Shown here in pieces: positions 1 to 9,185 of a stretch of DNA of 64,000 nt. Below the pieces are notes generated by a model. That model searched no databases. It saw only the letters and a program-made list of their open reading frames with translations, and had not been told where the DNA came from. The position numbers were made by a program, and so were the translations under genes. Within the stretch, counting starts at the first letter, position 1. Each line of letters opens with the position of its first letter. The DNA comes from JANXSF01 sp043745195 (GTDB lineage Bacteria > Acidobacteriota > Terriglobia > Bryobacterales > Bryobacteraceae), in NCBI GenBank assembly GCA_043745195.1, contig JAYTTF010000089.1, positions 9,220 to 73,219 on the forward strand, in the 5' to 3' direction.

Positions 1-245
1 GCAATTGTGCTGCTTTCGGAAGTTCTTAATTTCCCGACAAAATCCTGTAGTGTTTGGGTTGAACCACCGTTGGCTGAAGCAACATTAGCATCTCGGGCTA
101 GTCGGATTTCCTTGCGGAACACGGGTACGTCTTTGGGGGCTCGGATGCCGACCTTCACTTGAGTCGGACTGATATCCAGGATCTCGATTTCGATGCCATC
201 GCCAATGGCAATGACTTCACCGCGTCGTCGTCTGACTATTAACAC
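1..245 (-). CDS. csrA: Carbon storage regulator CsrA (partial, 3' end off window)
   Basis: RNA-binding post-transcriptional regulator that binds GGA motifs in mRNA leaders. The reverse strand reads from a GTG at 243-245 as VLIVRRRRGEVIAIGDGIEI, followed by the CsrA pattern of IGI-like beta strand, APKDVPV and RKEI. The frame stays open to the window edge (81 codons), so the end is missing. The start is supported by an AAAAGGAG ribosome site at 251-258. The fliW stop codon (239-241) overlaps the first codons, so the two are translationally coupled. In other bacteria FliW sequesters CsrA. The visible C-terminal tail already exceeds the usual 61-75 residues, and its function is not apparent. Confidence 0.93.
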   Translation of the reverse strand, partial: MLIVRRRRGEVIAIGDGIEIEILDISPTQVKVGIRAPKDVPVFRKEIRLARDANVASANGGSTQTLQDFVGKLRTSESSTI

Positions 246-715
246 GGTATCTCCTTTTCAGGAGTTGGATCTGACAAAAGACGTGTTTCAAGAGAATGGG
301 AAGCGGAGTACTTGGAATCGTCTCGGATCGCTTGCACCGCAACACGGTTCTTGCGATTGACTACAACCGGTCCCAATAAGTTTGCAGTTGCAGGGCCGTT
401 TTCCGGTAGGCATACAATGGCAAGACAAGCCAGATCTTCGGTGGCGGAGTATTGTTCGGAAACCGAGATTACACCCATGTCTTCATTCATGATTCGCAAC
501 TGATAGGCTTTATCCACAACATTCATAGGAACAGTAACAAAGCAAAGTTCCGGGGACCGTAAGCTTTGTAAGAAAACAATGGGCTCATACCCCTTCTTTT
601 CAATGGGAACGAAAGAAGTCTCCATTTCGAAGCCAGCTAACCCTTTCGGGAAGGTGACGATGGCAGAAACGTCGTATTCAAATTGTCCAAGTCTGTGACT
701 ATTCCATTTAGGCAT
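239..715 (-). CDS. fliW: Flagellar assembly factor / CsrA antagonist FliW
   Basis: 158-residue FliW-type protein. The signature near the N-terminus (FEYDVSAIVTFPKGLAGFE) and the later LLGPVVVNRKNRVAVQ segment are typical of the family. In Bacillus and Campylobacter FliW binds CsrA and flagellin, linking flagellin level to translation. The frame is open further upstream (to 1135), but that part is the complement of the glycosyltransferase gene, so the ATG at 713-715 is chosen. Its stop overlaps csrA by seven bases, a conserved arrangement. No flagellin gene is in view. The position at the end of a glycan operon suggests that CsrA output may also touch exopolysaccharide, which is inference. Confidence 0.93.
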   Translation of the reverse strand: MPKWNSHRLGQFEYDVSAIVTFPKGLAGFEMETSFVPIEKKGYEPIVFLQSLRSPELCFVTVPMNVVDKAYQLRIMNEDMGVISVSEQYSATEDLACLAIVCLPENGPATANLLGPVVVNRKNRVAVQAIRDDSKYSASHSLETRLLSDPTPEKEIPC

Positions 716-773
716 CGATATGGGGCATTCAGTCCTAATTTTGTTATCGGCTGAATGTGGCCAAATCTTAAGA

Positions 774-1898
774 TCAGGTCTTGTTAGACAGCAAACTGGA
801 GTAGATCTCCCCCATCCTGACTGCGGCTGCCTGCACTGCAAGATTGGTAGCCACGTAGTTAGCTGCGTTGGAGGCAAATCCTTGGCGTGTATCCGGTTGG
901 GATATGAGTTGGTGGAGGCAATCGGCGAGGCTGTTGCTGTTGCCAGGCTCGAACAGCAATCCTGTTTGGTTGTGTTTGACGAGTTCGGGATTCCCACCCG
1001 TGTTCGACGCGACGACAGCGCAGCCGCAAGCCATGGCTTCCATGAGGGAATTGGAAAAGGCCTCGGAGAGGCTGGGGAGCACGAATAAATCGATGCCACC
1101 AAGCCAAGTGGGGACGTTTTTGGTGGAGGGTTCAAAATGACACTGGTCGAATATTTCTAATTGAGTGGCCTGCTCGCGGAGTTCTGCAAGCATTGGGCCG
1201 CTACCAACGATTGCCAGACGCAAACCAGGATGCTTGGAGGAAACGCCGGCAAAGGCCTCCAATAATGTTGCCAGGCCCTTTTCCTGACGTAAGACGCAGA
1301 CAACTCCGATGATAAGCGTGGCTTCCTGGAGAACGGCAGGGAAAAAGGCTGGCCGCTTTCTATTTTGCGGGTTGAAGTTGGAGAGATCGATTCCATTTGG
1401 ACAGTGATAAATTCTACTGGGAGAAATACTTTCGTCCTGAATCAGGTGGTTGCGCATGGCTTCGCAATTCACAACCATGCCGTGCGCCAGAGGATCAGTA
1501 AGCCGCAACAGCTTTTGGTATGCGGGCCGATAGAGGCTGCGATGCGCACGAGTGCTGGAAAGTACTACTGGGGTGGCAGCCAGTCGAGCAAAGGGTGCAC
1601 CAAAACAAGCGGTGGAATAATCGAAAGAGTGGAATAGCTTAATATGGTGGGTTTTGATGTAGTTGCGAAGGCGTAATCCGGCTTTAAATGCTTTCACTGA
1701 GGCGAAGGAGTCCAGATTCAGATTGAGAACTGGTATGCCTTTATTGGCAAGTTCCTGCTGACGGAAACCACCCTTAAGAGTGGCTACATGTGGGGTGAAG
1801 CGGCGGCGGTCAAGCGACTTTGCAATTTCCACCAATTGTCGTTCCGAGCCACCGGCGGAGAGCATTTCGCTCATGAGAAGAACAGGGATTGGATCCAT
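774..1898 (-). CDS. Glycosyltransferase family 4 (group 1) protein
   Basis: Retaining GT-B glycosyltransferase of about 374 residues, predicted to transfer a sugar from a nucleotide sugar to a growing cell-surface glycan in the cytoplasm. The N-terminal MLSAGGSERQ glycine-rich loop and the C-terminal donor-site motif SEAFSNSLMEAMACG (the E-x7-E pattern) are clear. The ATG at 1898 lies four bases after the stop of the upstream asnB (TAA GAAC ATG), implying translational coupling. An ATG at 1937 would add 13 residues overlapping asnB but is less likely. Acceptor and donor cannot be deduced. It shares a leftward operon with the acyl-carrier-like gene and asnB. Confidence 0.85.
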   Translation of the reverse strand: MDPIPVLLMSEMLSAGGSERQLVEIAKSLDRRRFTPHVATLKGGFRQQELANKGIPVLNLNLDSFASVKAFKAGLRLRNYIKTHHIKLFHSFDYSTACFGAPFARLAATPVVLSSTRAHRSLYRPAYQKLLRLTDPLAHGMVVNCEAMRNHLIQDESISPSRIYHCPNGIDLSNFNPQNRKRPAFFPAVLQEATLIIGVVCVLRQEKGLATLLEAFAGVSSKHPGLRLAIVGSGPMLAELREQATQLEIFDQCHFEPSTKNVPTWLGGIDLFVLPSLSEAFSNSLMEAMACGCAVVASNTGGNPELVKHNQTGLLFEPGNSNSLADCLHQLISQPDTRQGFASNAANYVATNLAVQAAAVRMGEIYSSLLSNKT

Positions 1899-1902
1899 GT
1901 TC

Positions 1903-3852
1903 TTAGCGGGTGGAGGAGAGCGCCGAACCTGCACCATTCCACCATTTTTCCCGACGACCGGTTATGAAAATATCGCCCCAAAGCTGGAGATTGAGCAAAC
2001 GCCAAATACGATCGGTAGCATCCTCAAATCCACCGCGATGTCGACTGATTAGACCGCGAAGCTGATCCAGATCTGTGTAGGCAGCAACGAATCCGTTTTT
2101 ATCGGTGAGGGCGTCATATAGGGAATCCATGCCAGGATCGAGAAGCCATTGCCGGAGTGGAGTGGGGAAGCCCATTTTCTTGCGGTGAACAATATTGTGA
2201 GGAAGCAGATCTTCGATGGACTTCTTAAACAGGTACTTTTGCGTGGAGCCTTTGATTTTTAGGCTATCAGGGGCGCGCATGGCGAATTCTACAAACGTAT
2301 GATCGAGAAATGGCACACGGCTTTCAATGGAACAAGCCATGCTCATTTGATCCTGCTTCATGAGGAGTTCTACGAGATACGTTTTCTGATCGGCATAGAG
2401 CATGCGGCGCAAATGACTCATGTTCTGGAAATTGCTTTCGTAGCCAAGATAGTTGTCATAAATATCAGAGGGGGCGGCACGAAGCAGCTCCTTTTGCTGC
2501 GACTCGGAAAAAGCGGAGTAGAAATTGTCAAGGAAAAGGGATTCGGTGGTTTCCTCGCGGCCGACGAATGTATGGCCTAGTTTGCGGCGAATTGAGGCAT
2601 TAATTAGTGGGCTGCTTGCGACTCGTCCTCTAACCCAGCGGCGCATTCCCGATGGAACGGCCTTGTAGGCGCCCAGGTATTGATTGTTGAGCAGGTTCCA
2701 ACGATACCGCTCATAGCCACCAAACAGTTCATCACTGCCTTCGCCAGTGAGGACCACTTTTACCTGGCGGGCCGCAAGTTTCGAAACGAAAAACAGTGAA
2801 ACGCTGGAAGGCCAGCAGATGGGTTCATCTTCATGCCAGATGAGTTGCGGCAGGGATTCGAAGAACTCATTGCGGCTGAGCCTGATTTCGTAATGATCGG
2901 TTCCGATGGATTTGGCAACTTGCGATGCATAGCCAAGTTCGCTGTATTTTTCTTCGGCATAACCTACAGAGAACGTTTTCACAGGTCCATTTGCCATGCG
3001 TTTTACCAGTGCGGCTATAGCCGAGGAATCGACGCCCCCGCTGAGGAACAGTCCAAGAGGTACATCGCTCATCAGCCGCATCTGGACCGTTTCTTCCAGG
3101 CGTCGTCGGGTTTCAGAAACCCATTCAGTTTCAGAGATTTCTTCCCCTGTGGTAGTAGGCTGAGGAAGATCCCAATATTTTTCCAGCGTGAGTTCCAGCT
3201 TTCCGTTTGCCACCTGCACCGTGGCGGTATGGCCGGGCATCAGTTTTCGGATGTTGCGAAACATGGTTTTTTCGCTACTTAAGTAGCCGAATGCCAAGTA
3301 CTCGTTTAATGTTGAATCATCGAATTCCGGACTGATCTCAGGATGTTCCAACAGAGCCTTAATTTCTGAGGCGAAAGCGAAAGTCCGACCATTGAAAAAA
3401 TAGTAGAAAGGCTTGATGCCCAACCTGTCGCGAGCGCAGAAAAGGGTTTTAGTCTTGGTATCCCAAATGGTGAAGGCAAACATGCCACGGAACTTTTCGA
3501 CGCATTTATTGCCCCATTGGGTTGCTGCGTGGAGAATGGTTTCTGTGTCACAACGGGTGGAGTAGCGGTGGCCTAGTCTTTCAAGTTCGGGACGAATACT
3601 GGCATGGTTAAAAACCTCACCGTTGTAAACGATCCAGTGAGTACGCGCGGCGTTGGTCATGGGCTGATGCCCGCCAGCGACATCGACGATACTCAGGCGG
3701 CGGTGCCCAAGAGCAACAAAGTCATCTTGAAAAAACCCGAAATCATCGGGGCCCCGATGGGCAATCTCCCCATTCATCCTTTCGACGATGGAGCGAACGT
3801 GACTGACCTCATCAAGAGCTTTGGAACTTACAAAACCTGCAATGCCACACAT
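1903..3852 (-). CDS. asnB: Asparagine synthase (glutamine-hydrolysing) family, copy 1
   Basis: 649-residue amidotransferase with two domains. The N-terminal class II glutaminase begins MCGIAGF, with Cys2 as the expected nucleophile, and carries HRGPDD near residue 33. The C-terminal ATP-pyrophosphatase domain carries the PP-loop SGGVDSS at residues 271-277. The family makes asparagine from aspartate and glutamine. AsnB-like proteins inside polysaccharide clusters often amidate uronic acids or other glycan carboxyls. It lies 10 bp downstream of the acyl-carrier-like gene and is coupled to the glycosyltransferase, which favours a glycan or carrier-linked role. The 649-residue length is somewhat longer than the usual 600-630. 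A second homologue is at 5340-7211. Confidence 0.88.
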   Translation of the reverse strand: MCGIAGFVSSKALDEVSHVRSIVERMNGEIAHRGPDDFGFFQDDFVALGHRRLSIVDVAGGHQPMTNAARTHWIVYNGEVFNHASIRPELERLGHRYSTRCDTETILHAATQWGNKCVEKFRGMFAFTIWDTKTKTLFCARDRLGIKPFYYFFNGRTFAFASEIKALLEHPEISPEFDDSTLNEYLAFGYLSSEKTMFRNIRKLMPGHTATVQVANGKLELTLEKYWDLPQPTTTGEEISETEWVSETRRRLEETVQMRLMSDVPLGLFLSGGVDSSAIAALVKRMANGPVKTFSVGYAEEKYSELGYASQVAKSIGTDHYEIRLSRNEFFESLPQLIWHEDEPICWPSSVSLFFVSKLAARQVKVVLTGEGSDELFGGYERYRWNLLNNQYLGAYKAVPSGMRRWVRGRVASSPLINASIRRKLGHTFVGREETTESLFLDNFYSAFSESQQKELLRAAPSDIYDNYLGYESNFQNMSHLRRMLYADQKTYLVELLMKQDQMSMACSIESRVPFLDHTFVEFAMRAPDSLKIKGSTQKYLFKKSIEDLLPHNIVHRKKMGFPTPLRQWLLDPGMDSLYDALTDKNGFVAAYTDLDQLRGLISRHRGGFEDATDRIWRLLNLQLWGDIFITGRREKWWNGAGSALSSTR

Positions 3853-3862
3853 AATTTCCTTA

Positions 3863-4066
3863 TTAACAGTTTACTTGTTGCGCTCTTTTGGCTTCTAGAT
3901 TGGCGTCCATTTCGAGGCCCAGCTCGGAGACAACAGAGGGAAGGTTCTGGACGTCAGCAACGGATGTCCATACTTCAACGGTTTCGCGAGTATCGGAAGC
4001 AGTAAGTGCGTTTGGAGTAACCCCAAGCACCTCTTCGATGAGGATCTTGAATGAATTACGAATCAT
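3863..4066 (-). CDS. Acyl-carrier-like small protein
   Basis: 67-residue acidic protein, first gene of the leftward operon with asnB. The segment ETVEVWTSVADVQNLPSVVSELGLEMD resembles the carrier-protein region around the phosphopantetheine site, where canonical sequences have W-D-S-L. Here Ser35 is kept but the preceding Asp is Thr (W33-T34-S35-V36). The helix after it and the short EELGLEMD-like segment also fit a four-helix carrier fold. Small carrier proteins next to AsnB-like genes occur in acidobacterial glycan clusters. If it is functional, it could present an acyl or aminoacyl group to the neighbouring enzymes. The family assignment is by eye only. Confidence 0.55.
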   Translation of the reverse strand: MIRNSFKILIEEVLGVTPNALTASDTRETVEVWTSVADVQNLPSVVSELGLEMDANLEAKRAQQVNC

Positions 4067-4443
4067 TAGTTAGAAGATCGGCAGAAGTTACTCTGATATT
4101 TAAGACTTCCTACTCTAAGTCATATGGTATCAGGAGATGGAAAGAACATGCTTGGACGTGTGAACTGCCAATTGGTGGTAACCGTTTCTAGCGAAGTTGC
4201 CTTGCGAGTACAGATTCGCGTTGCGGGGCAGTGCGTAGCGAACTCATAAATTAAGGGAATTGGCTCTGGAAACCTTTTACAGCCGGTCATAGTTCCAGCC
4301 AAAAGATTGTAGCTGATGCACAGTTTCAAACAGAAACGGGAGTGATATAATTTGAGATGAGAACGGGTCTAACTCGGCGTTGGGGGTTCATGTTCGCCGA
4401 GCCACACTAGAACCTGTCAGAGTAATCACCACTGTACGAAAAA
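4067..4443. promoter_or_regulatory. Divergent intergenic region with extended -10 promoter
   Basis: This 377-bp gap separates the leftward acyl-carrier/asnB operon from the rightward methyltransferase. On the + strand TG-A-TATAAT at 4343-4351 is a perfect extended -10 element, with no good -35, predicting a 5' leader of roughly 85 bases for the methyltransferase. Inside that leader, CTCGGCG at 4373-4379 pairs with CGCCGAG at 4395-4401 (7-bp stem, 15-base loop). No Shine-Dalgarno sequence precedes the ATG at 4444. No other gene is seen here. Confidence 0.5.
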
Positions 4444-5319
4444 ATGTCAACATCAGTTAATTCACCTTCTACCCATGCTGCGGAGGTTTCCCGAGGGGAA
4501 CGCTTCCGTTTCGGAGACAATTGGTCCCGATTTCTAACACTGCTCAATGACGACCGGATCCGTTCGGCTGAGCAGTCCCTCCGCGATATGCTGGAGATTA
4601 CCGACTTAAAAGGCAAGACGTTTCTCGATATAGGATCAGGGAGTGGGTTATTCAGCCTGGTTGCCCGACGTTTGGGGGCGAAGGTTTTTTCCTTTGACTA
4701 TGACCCTTCTTCCGTCGCTTGCACTACGGAACTGAGACGTCGCTACTTTCCTGAGGATCAAAATTGGACGATTCAACAGGGTTCAGCATTGGACGCCGAC
4801 TACGTTAAATCGCTTGGTAAATTCGATATTGTCTATTCTTGGGGAGTTCTGCACCACACCGGGAACATGTGGTTGGCATTGGAAAATGCTGCGCTTGCAA
4901 CTGCTGCAAAGAGCACCTTATTTATAGCGATTTATAACGACACAGGTACACAAGCTCGCCGTTGGGTTACCAAGAAAAAAATCTATAATAAACTCCCAGG
5001 AATTTTGCAAACGCCCTTTGCTATTGCAGTAACGCTGCCTGAAGAAGTTAAGATCTTTTCGCGTTCTTTACTGTACGGTGAAGTTGGCAGCTATTTCAAA
5101 ACTTGGAGTCTAAACGCCGAGAATCCGCGGGCTCGTGGAATGTCCAAATGGTACGACATTATTGATTGGGTCGGCGGGTACCCTTACGAGTATGCGACGG
5201 CGGACGAGATCTTCGATTTCTACCGCAAACGTGGATTTACGATGACCCGGCTTCGGTCCGGTTATGTTGGGCTTGGATGCAACGAGTTTGTTTTCAAAAA
5301 AGATGCTGTAGCTTCCTAA
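4444..5319 (+). CDS. Class I SAM-dependent methyltransferase
   Basis: 291-residue Rossmann-fold methyltransferase. Motif I is FLDIGSGSGLFSL near residues 59-71 and the motif-IV region is FDIVYSWGVLHHTG near 130-143, the arrangement of small-molecule methyltransferases. The methyl acceptor cannot be read from sequence. Its place between two asnB genes in a glycan region suggests a sugar or lipid-linked intermediate, which is inference. The start ATG lacks a ribosome site but is the only sensible one, since later in-frame ATGs would cut into motif I. It converges on the second asnB with only 20 bp between stops. Confidence 0.85.
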   Translation: MSTSVNSPSTHAAEVSRGERFRFGDNWSRFLTLLNDDRIRSAEQSLRDMLEITDLKGKTFLDIGSGSGLFSLVARRLGAKVFSFDYDPSSVACTTELRRRYFPEDQNWTIQQGSALDADYVKSLGKFDIVYSWGVLHHTGNMWLALENAALATAAKSTLFIAIYNDTGTQARRWVTKKKIYNKLPGILQTPFAIAVTLPEEVKIFSRSLLYGEVGSYFKTWSLNAENPRARGMSKWYDIIDWVGGYPYEYATADEIFDFYRKRGFTMTRLRSGYVGLGCNEFVFKKDAVAS

Positions 5320-5339
5320 GAGCAAGCATGGCGAACAGA

Positions 5340-7211
5340 CTAGATCTCGTTGCCAAAGCGCCGGAACCAGAGTTCCAACATCAATAGTGTCCATAGCCAA
5401 TGGAAGTTGTCTCGTCGGCCAGAATCGTGCTCTTCGAGCAACTGGCGGACGAAGGGCCCAGAAGCAATTCCGCGACGAACGAAGGTTGAACTGGTTAAGT
5501 GATCCCAAAGAAATTCTTTGAGAGAACCACGGAACCAAAGTGCCAAGGGCACCCCGAAACCTTTTTTGGGCCGGGTAAGTAGATCCGGCGGCAGCCTGTC
5601 ACCGACTGCATCCACAAGAATTGCCTTGCCCTTTCCTTGTCTCATCTTCATGGCATGAGGAATGCGAGCGGCGAGTTCGGCAAATTCGTGGTCCAGCATG
5701 GGGCAACGAACTTCAAGAGAGTTCGCCATGGACATGCGGTCTACTTTCGTTAACATGTCCCCAGTGAGTTTCGCTGTGGCCTCGAAATAAAACGCTTGCG
5801 TTAGAATATCCGCTCCTTCGGGAGCCAGGCACTGGGCAAATGTCCTGGTGATGTAGCTAGCGTCGGCGGGTTCCATCCAGTCTGGGGTGAGCAGTTGTTG
5901 ACGAAGGTAAAATGGAGTGTAATTCAGCTCGAAGTATCGCTCTAGCGGCGTTTTGCGGCTGAGCATACGAAGGTAATTTTTCCCATAGGAGTTGTAACTC
6001 AGTTGATCTGCCATTTTTGAAACGGCACCGCGAACCCATTGAGGGATTTTGTCAAATTTACGGTATTGATCGATAAGGAAAAAACTTTCATAGCCGGCGA
6101 AAAGCTCGTCCCCACCGTCACCGGTGAGGGCAACCTTCACGTGTTGGACCGCGAATTGGCTTACCAGGTAAGTTGGAATTGCCGAGGAATCACCGAAAGG
6201 TTCGTCGAAGGATTCAACGAGTTTATTTACCAGATCCACCGAATCGGGTTTGACGAGAATTTCATGGTGTTCGGTGTTGTATTGTTGCGCAACCTGTTTT
6301 GCCCAGGGTAGTTCATTGAAAGCGGCTTCTTCGAATCCTATGGAAAAGGTTTTAATGGGATCCTTGGTGGTACTAGCCATGGAGGCCACAACGGAAGTTG
6401 AATCGATGCCACCACTCAGGAAAGCACCAAGCGGCACGTCGGCGATCATACGAATACGCACAGCTTCGTCGAATTTTTCGCGAATCTGACTGCACCACTG
6501 TGCGTGGGTCTGGTTGGTTGGATCCGACTCAGCGGGGATCGGGAGTTTCCAGTAGCGATCCTGCTCAATCGTACCTTTATTGGCATCATAGACCAGCCAG
6601 GAACCTGGAGGAAGCTTCTTAATATTTTTGTAAGGGCTGAGAGGATCGGGGACATAGGAGAACTGGAAGTACTGGCGAATTGCTTCGTTATCCAATTCCA
6701 GAGGGACCCCGGCAACGCGCAGACATTTTAGTTCGCTTCCGAAGTAGAAGCCGTCCTTGGTGTGGGCGTAATAAAGTGGTTTTTTGCCAAAACGGTCGCG
6801 AGCTACTAACAATTTTCGGGTTTTACTATTCCAAATCGCGAAAGTGAACATTCCGCGCAACTTATGGATGCCGGACGTTCCCTCTTGTTGGAACAAATGG
6901 AGAATTACCTCAGTATCGCTGGCAGTTCGAAATTTATGCCCTTGTTTGGCCAAAGCCTCGCGCAATTCACGATATTGATAGATCTCCCCGTTGAACACAA
7001 TCCATAAGCTATGATCTTCATTGGGGATTGGTTGATGTCCGGTGGATAGATCGATGATACTGAGGCGTCGCATGCCAATACTGCAGGGACCATCGGTATG
7101 AATTCCCTGGTCGTCCGGGCCGCGATGCACTATGGATTTGCACATGGCGTCGACGACGCTTTCCCGTGCCTGTCCATTATTGTTTAGAACATAACCGGCT
7201 ATACCGCACAT
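5340..7211 (-). CDS. asnB: Asparagine synthase (glutamine-hydrolysing) family, copy 2
   Basis: 623-residue class II glutamine amidotransferase and ATP-pyrophosphatase. It starts MCGIAGYV with nucleophile Cys2, has HRGPDD near residue 29, RDRFGKKPLYY near 138, and the PP-loop SGGIDST at 266-272. Both active sites look intact. It is clearly divergent from the copy at 1903-3852, so the two are not a recent duplication. It is transcribed divergently from the heparinase-type gene across a 64-bp gap. Two AsnB homologues in one polysaccharide region suggest at least one modifies glycan carboxyl groups rather than making free asparagine. Confidence 0.9.
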   Translation of the reverse strand: MCGIAGYVLNNNGQARESVVDAMCKSIVHRGPDDQGIHTDGPCSIGMRRLSIIDLSTGHQPIPNEDHSLWIVFNGEIYQYRELREALAKQGHKFRTASDTEVILHLFQQEGTSGIHKLRGMFTFAIWNSKTRKLLVARDRFGKKPLYYAHTKDGFYFGSELKCLRVAGVPLELDNEAIRQYFQFSYVPDPLSPYKNIKKLPPGSWLVYDANKGTIEQDRYWKLPIPAESDPTNQTHAQWCSQIREKFDEAVRIRMIADVPLGAFLSGGIDSTSVVASMASTTKDPIKTFSIGFEEAAFNELPWAKQVAQQYNTEHHEILVKPDSVDLVNKLVESFDEPFGDSSAIPTYLVSQFAVQHVKVALTGDGGDELFAGYESFFLIDQYRKFDKIPQWVRGAVSKMADQLSYNSYGKNYLRMLSRKTPLERYFELNYTPFYLRQQLLTPDWMEPADASYITRTFAQCLAPEGADILTQAFYFEATAKLTGDMLTKVDRMSMANSLEVRCPMLDHEFAELAARIPHAMKMRQGKGKAILVDAVGDRLPPDLLTRPKKGFGVPLALWFRGSLKEFLWDHLTSSTFVRRGIASGPFVRQLLEEHDSGRRDNFHWLWTLLMLELWFRRFGNEI

Positions 7212-7275
7212 AGTAAAAATGGACTAATAAAGGAACAAAACTTGAACATGATTCAATTATCGCAGAGCTCGATTT

Positions 7276-9177
7276 ATGCCGCGCATTCGTAGCCGCGAGG
7301 AAATTCTTTTCCGGTTGCGGCAAGAGACATCGAACCTACACTCTTACTTTCGGCCCAAAGTGGCATTGCCTGTAGTCATGCGGCCTTTGCTTCCATCCGC
7401 CAAGGAAGTTGCTCAAGAGTTGAGAGGATCACCCTTCGACAACGAAGTCATGGAGATTGCAGAGCAGGTGTTGGCTCACCGCTTTCCCTTACTGGGTGGA
7501 ACCTTGGATACAGGGCCGGACATTCATTGGCGGCGCGACTATGCCAGCGGTATAGAGACTGGTTTGAAGTATTACCGGTTCATTCCTTATCTGGATGCGG
7601 CGCGTGCGGGGGATCACAAAAATATTTGGGAATTGAATCGTCATCAGCACCTTGTTTTACTAGCCCAGGCGGGGCTGTTGAGTGGCCAGGAAAAGTATTG
7701 GCAAGAGATCCAGAAGCAGTTATCCAGTTGGTTTGAACATAATCCTTATGGACGGGGCATCAACTGGACCAGCGCATTGGAAGTTGGTTTCCGGGCCATC
7801 AGTTGGATTTGGCTTCTCCATCTGGGGCGTGACCATTTTAGTGTGGAAGAGCGCAAGCGTTTGACGAATGGATTGTTTCAGCACGCTGGCCATCTGGAGA
7901 AAAATCTTTCCGTTTATTTTTCCCCAAATACCCATTTATTGGGTGAGGCCGTGGCGCTGCATGCCATAGGGACGCTTTTTCCAGGATGGCAGGAATCCGC
8001 AAAGTGGGTGGAGTTGGGTGGGCGGATTGTTGCGCAGGAAATGCAAAGACAGGTATTGGAAGATGGTGCGCACTTTGAACAGTCCACGTATTATCACGTG
8101 TATGCGGTGGATATGTTCCTGTTTCATGCTGTAATTTGTGAGACGAATCCGTATGCTGCGAAGTTGAGGAAAATGGCGGAATATCTGGAATCTTTGATGG
8201 GTCCAGCGCGGAAGCTTTCGTTTTTTGGGGATGACGACGGTGGCCGATTTTTTCACCCCTATGGCACACACGACCAATTTGGAAGGGGGACGCTGGCTGC
8301 ATGTTCAAAGGCACTTAAGTTGGACCTTGCCCATGATTATGCAGATCTGTTTCCCCAGGCAGTCTGGTTACTTGGAAAGAGGGCATTGACTAGACCATTG
8401 GCTAGTGGGCCAAGGGCTTCGCGCATTTTCCGGAACACAGGGATGGCATCGCTGGTCAGTGGCGATGCGCATTTGCTGTTCGACGTGGGGTCTTTTGGAC
8501 CAGGTGCTGCCGGGCATAGTCATGCTGATGCTTTAAGTATTACCTTACGATTGGGTGTTGAGGAACTATTTGTGGATGCCGGAACTTTCACCTATGTGGG
8601 GGATTTGAAGGAAAGAGACCGCTTTAGGGGCACAGGTGCCCACAATACAATCCAAATCGACCAACAAGATCAGGCCACTGCCACCAGACCATTCGCCTGG
8701 GAAGGGCGTCCGGAAGTGGAATTGCTTGAATTCAAAGCAACGGACGAAGAGGATTTCGTAGTTGCCGAGAGCAGGTACAAGAATTTCCGGCATAGAAGGC
8801 GGTTGCTATTCAGGAAGCGGGAGGGTCTGATTTTGGTCTGCGATTTCGTGGCTGGAGGAAGTGACGGCGAATATGCCGTGGAGCAGATCTGGCATGCTGG
8901 AGAAGCGGTGAATCTTGTTGAACCTGGGGTGTTCCAAATCGGCAAGAGCGCTACTTTACAGCTTGCGGGAAATACAGAGTTTGCTTTTGATGGATGGCGG
9001 TCGAGGGTTTTTGGGCAAAAGGAACACAATCCAATTGTTCGACAAACACGACATGGCAAACTTCCTATTGTGATGCCTGCAGCGATTAGCCTGCTAGGTA
9101 AGAAAAACATCACGTTCCAGACGTTCGGGGACGCAGTCGAGTTCTCAGTGGAGGGGACAGTCTTCAGGCTTGGGTGA
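7276..9177 (+). CDS. Heparinase II/III family polysaccharide lyase-like protein
   Basis: 633-residue protein with the two-part architecture of this family: an all-helical toroid in the N-terminal half (around residues 60-370, with NTHLLGEAVALHAIG and HFEQSTYYHVYA) and a C-terminal beta-sheet heparinase_II/III domain, where AAGHSHADALS and GTGAHNTIQID carry the expected catalytic or metal-binding His residues. Such enzymes cleave acidic polysaccharides by beta-elimination and often sit in clusters that make them, for editing or release of chains. No signal peptide is seen, so location is unclear. It fits with the uronic-acid-forming dehydrogenase at 10915-12204. It converges with the flippase, 8 bp between stops. 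Confidence 0.87.
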   Translation: MPRIRSREEILFRLRQETSNLHSYFRPKVALPVVMRPLLPSAKEVAQELRGSPFDNEVMEIAEQVLAHRFPLLGGTLDTGPDIHWRRDYASGIETGLKYYRFIPYLDAARAGDHKNIWELNRHQHLVLLAQAGLLSGQEKYWQEIQKQLSSWFEHNPYGRGINWTSALEVGFRAISWIWLLHLGRDHFSVEERKRLTNGLFQHAGHLEKNLSVYFSPNTHLLGEAVALHAIGTLFPGWQESAKWVELGGRIVAQEMQRQVLEDGAHFEQSTYYHVYAVDMFLFHAVICETNPYAAKLRKMAEYLESLMGPARKLSFFGDDDGGRFFHPYGTHDQFGRGTLAACSKALKLDLAHDYADLFPQAVWLLGKRALTRPLASGPRASRIFRNTGMASLVSGDAHLLFDVGSFGPGAAGHSHADALSITLRLGVEELFVDAGTFTYVGDLKERDRFRGTGAHNTIQIDQQDQATATRPFAWEGRPEVELLEFKATDEEDFVVAESRYKNFRHRRRLLFRKREGLILVCDFVAGGSDGEYAVEQIWHAGEAVNLVEPGVFQIGKSATLQLAGNTEFAFDGWRSRVFGQKEHNPIVRQTRHGKLPIVMPAAISLLGKKNITFQTFGDAVEFSVEGTVFRLG

Positions 9178-9185
9178 TTTGGAGT

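Noticed and set aside
716..1135. N-terminal extension of fliW
   Set aside because: The extra 140 residues are the complement of the glycosyltransferase gene; homology begins at the ATG at 715.
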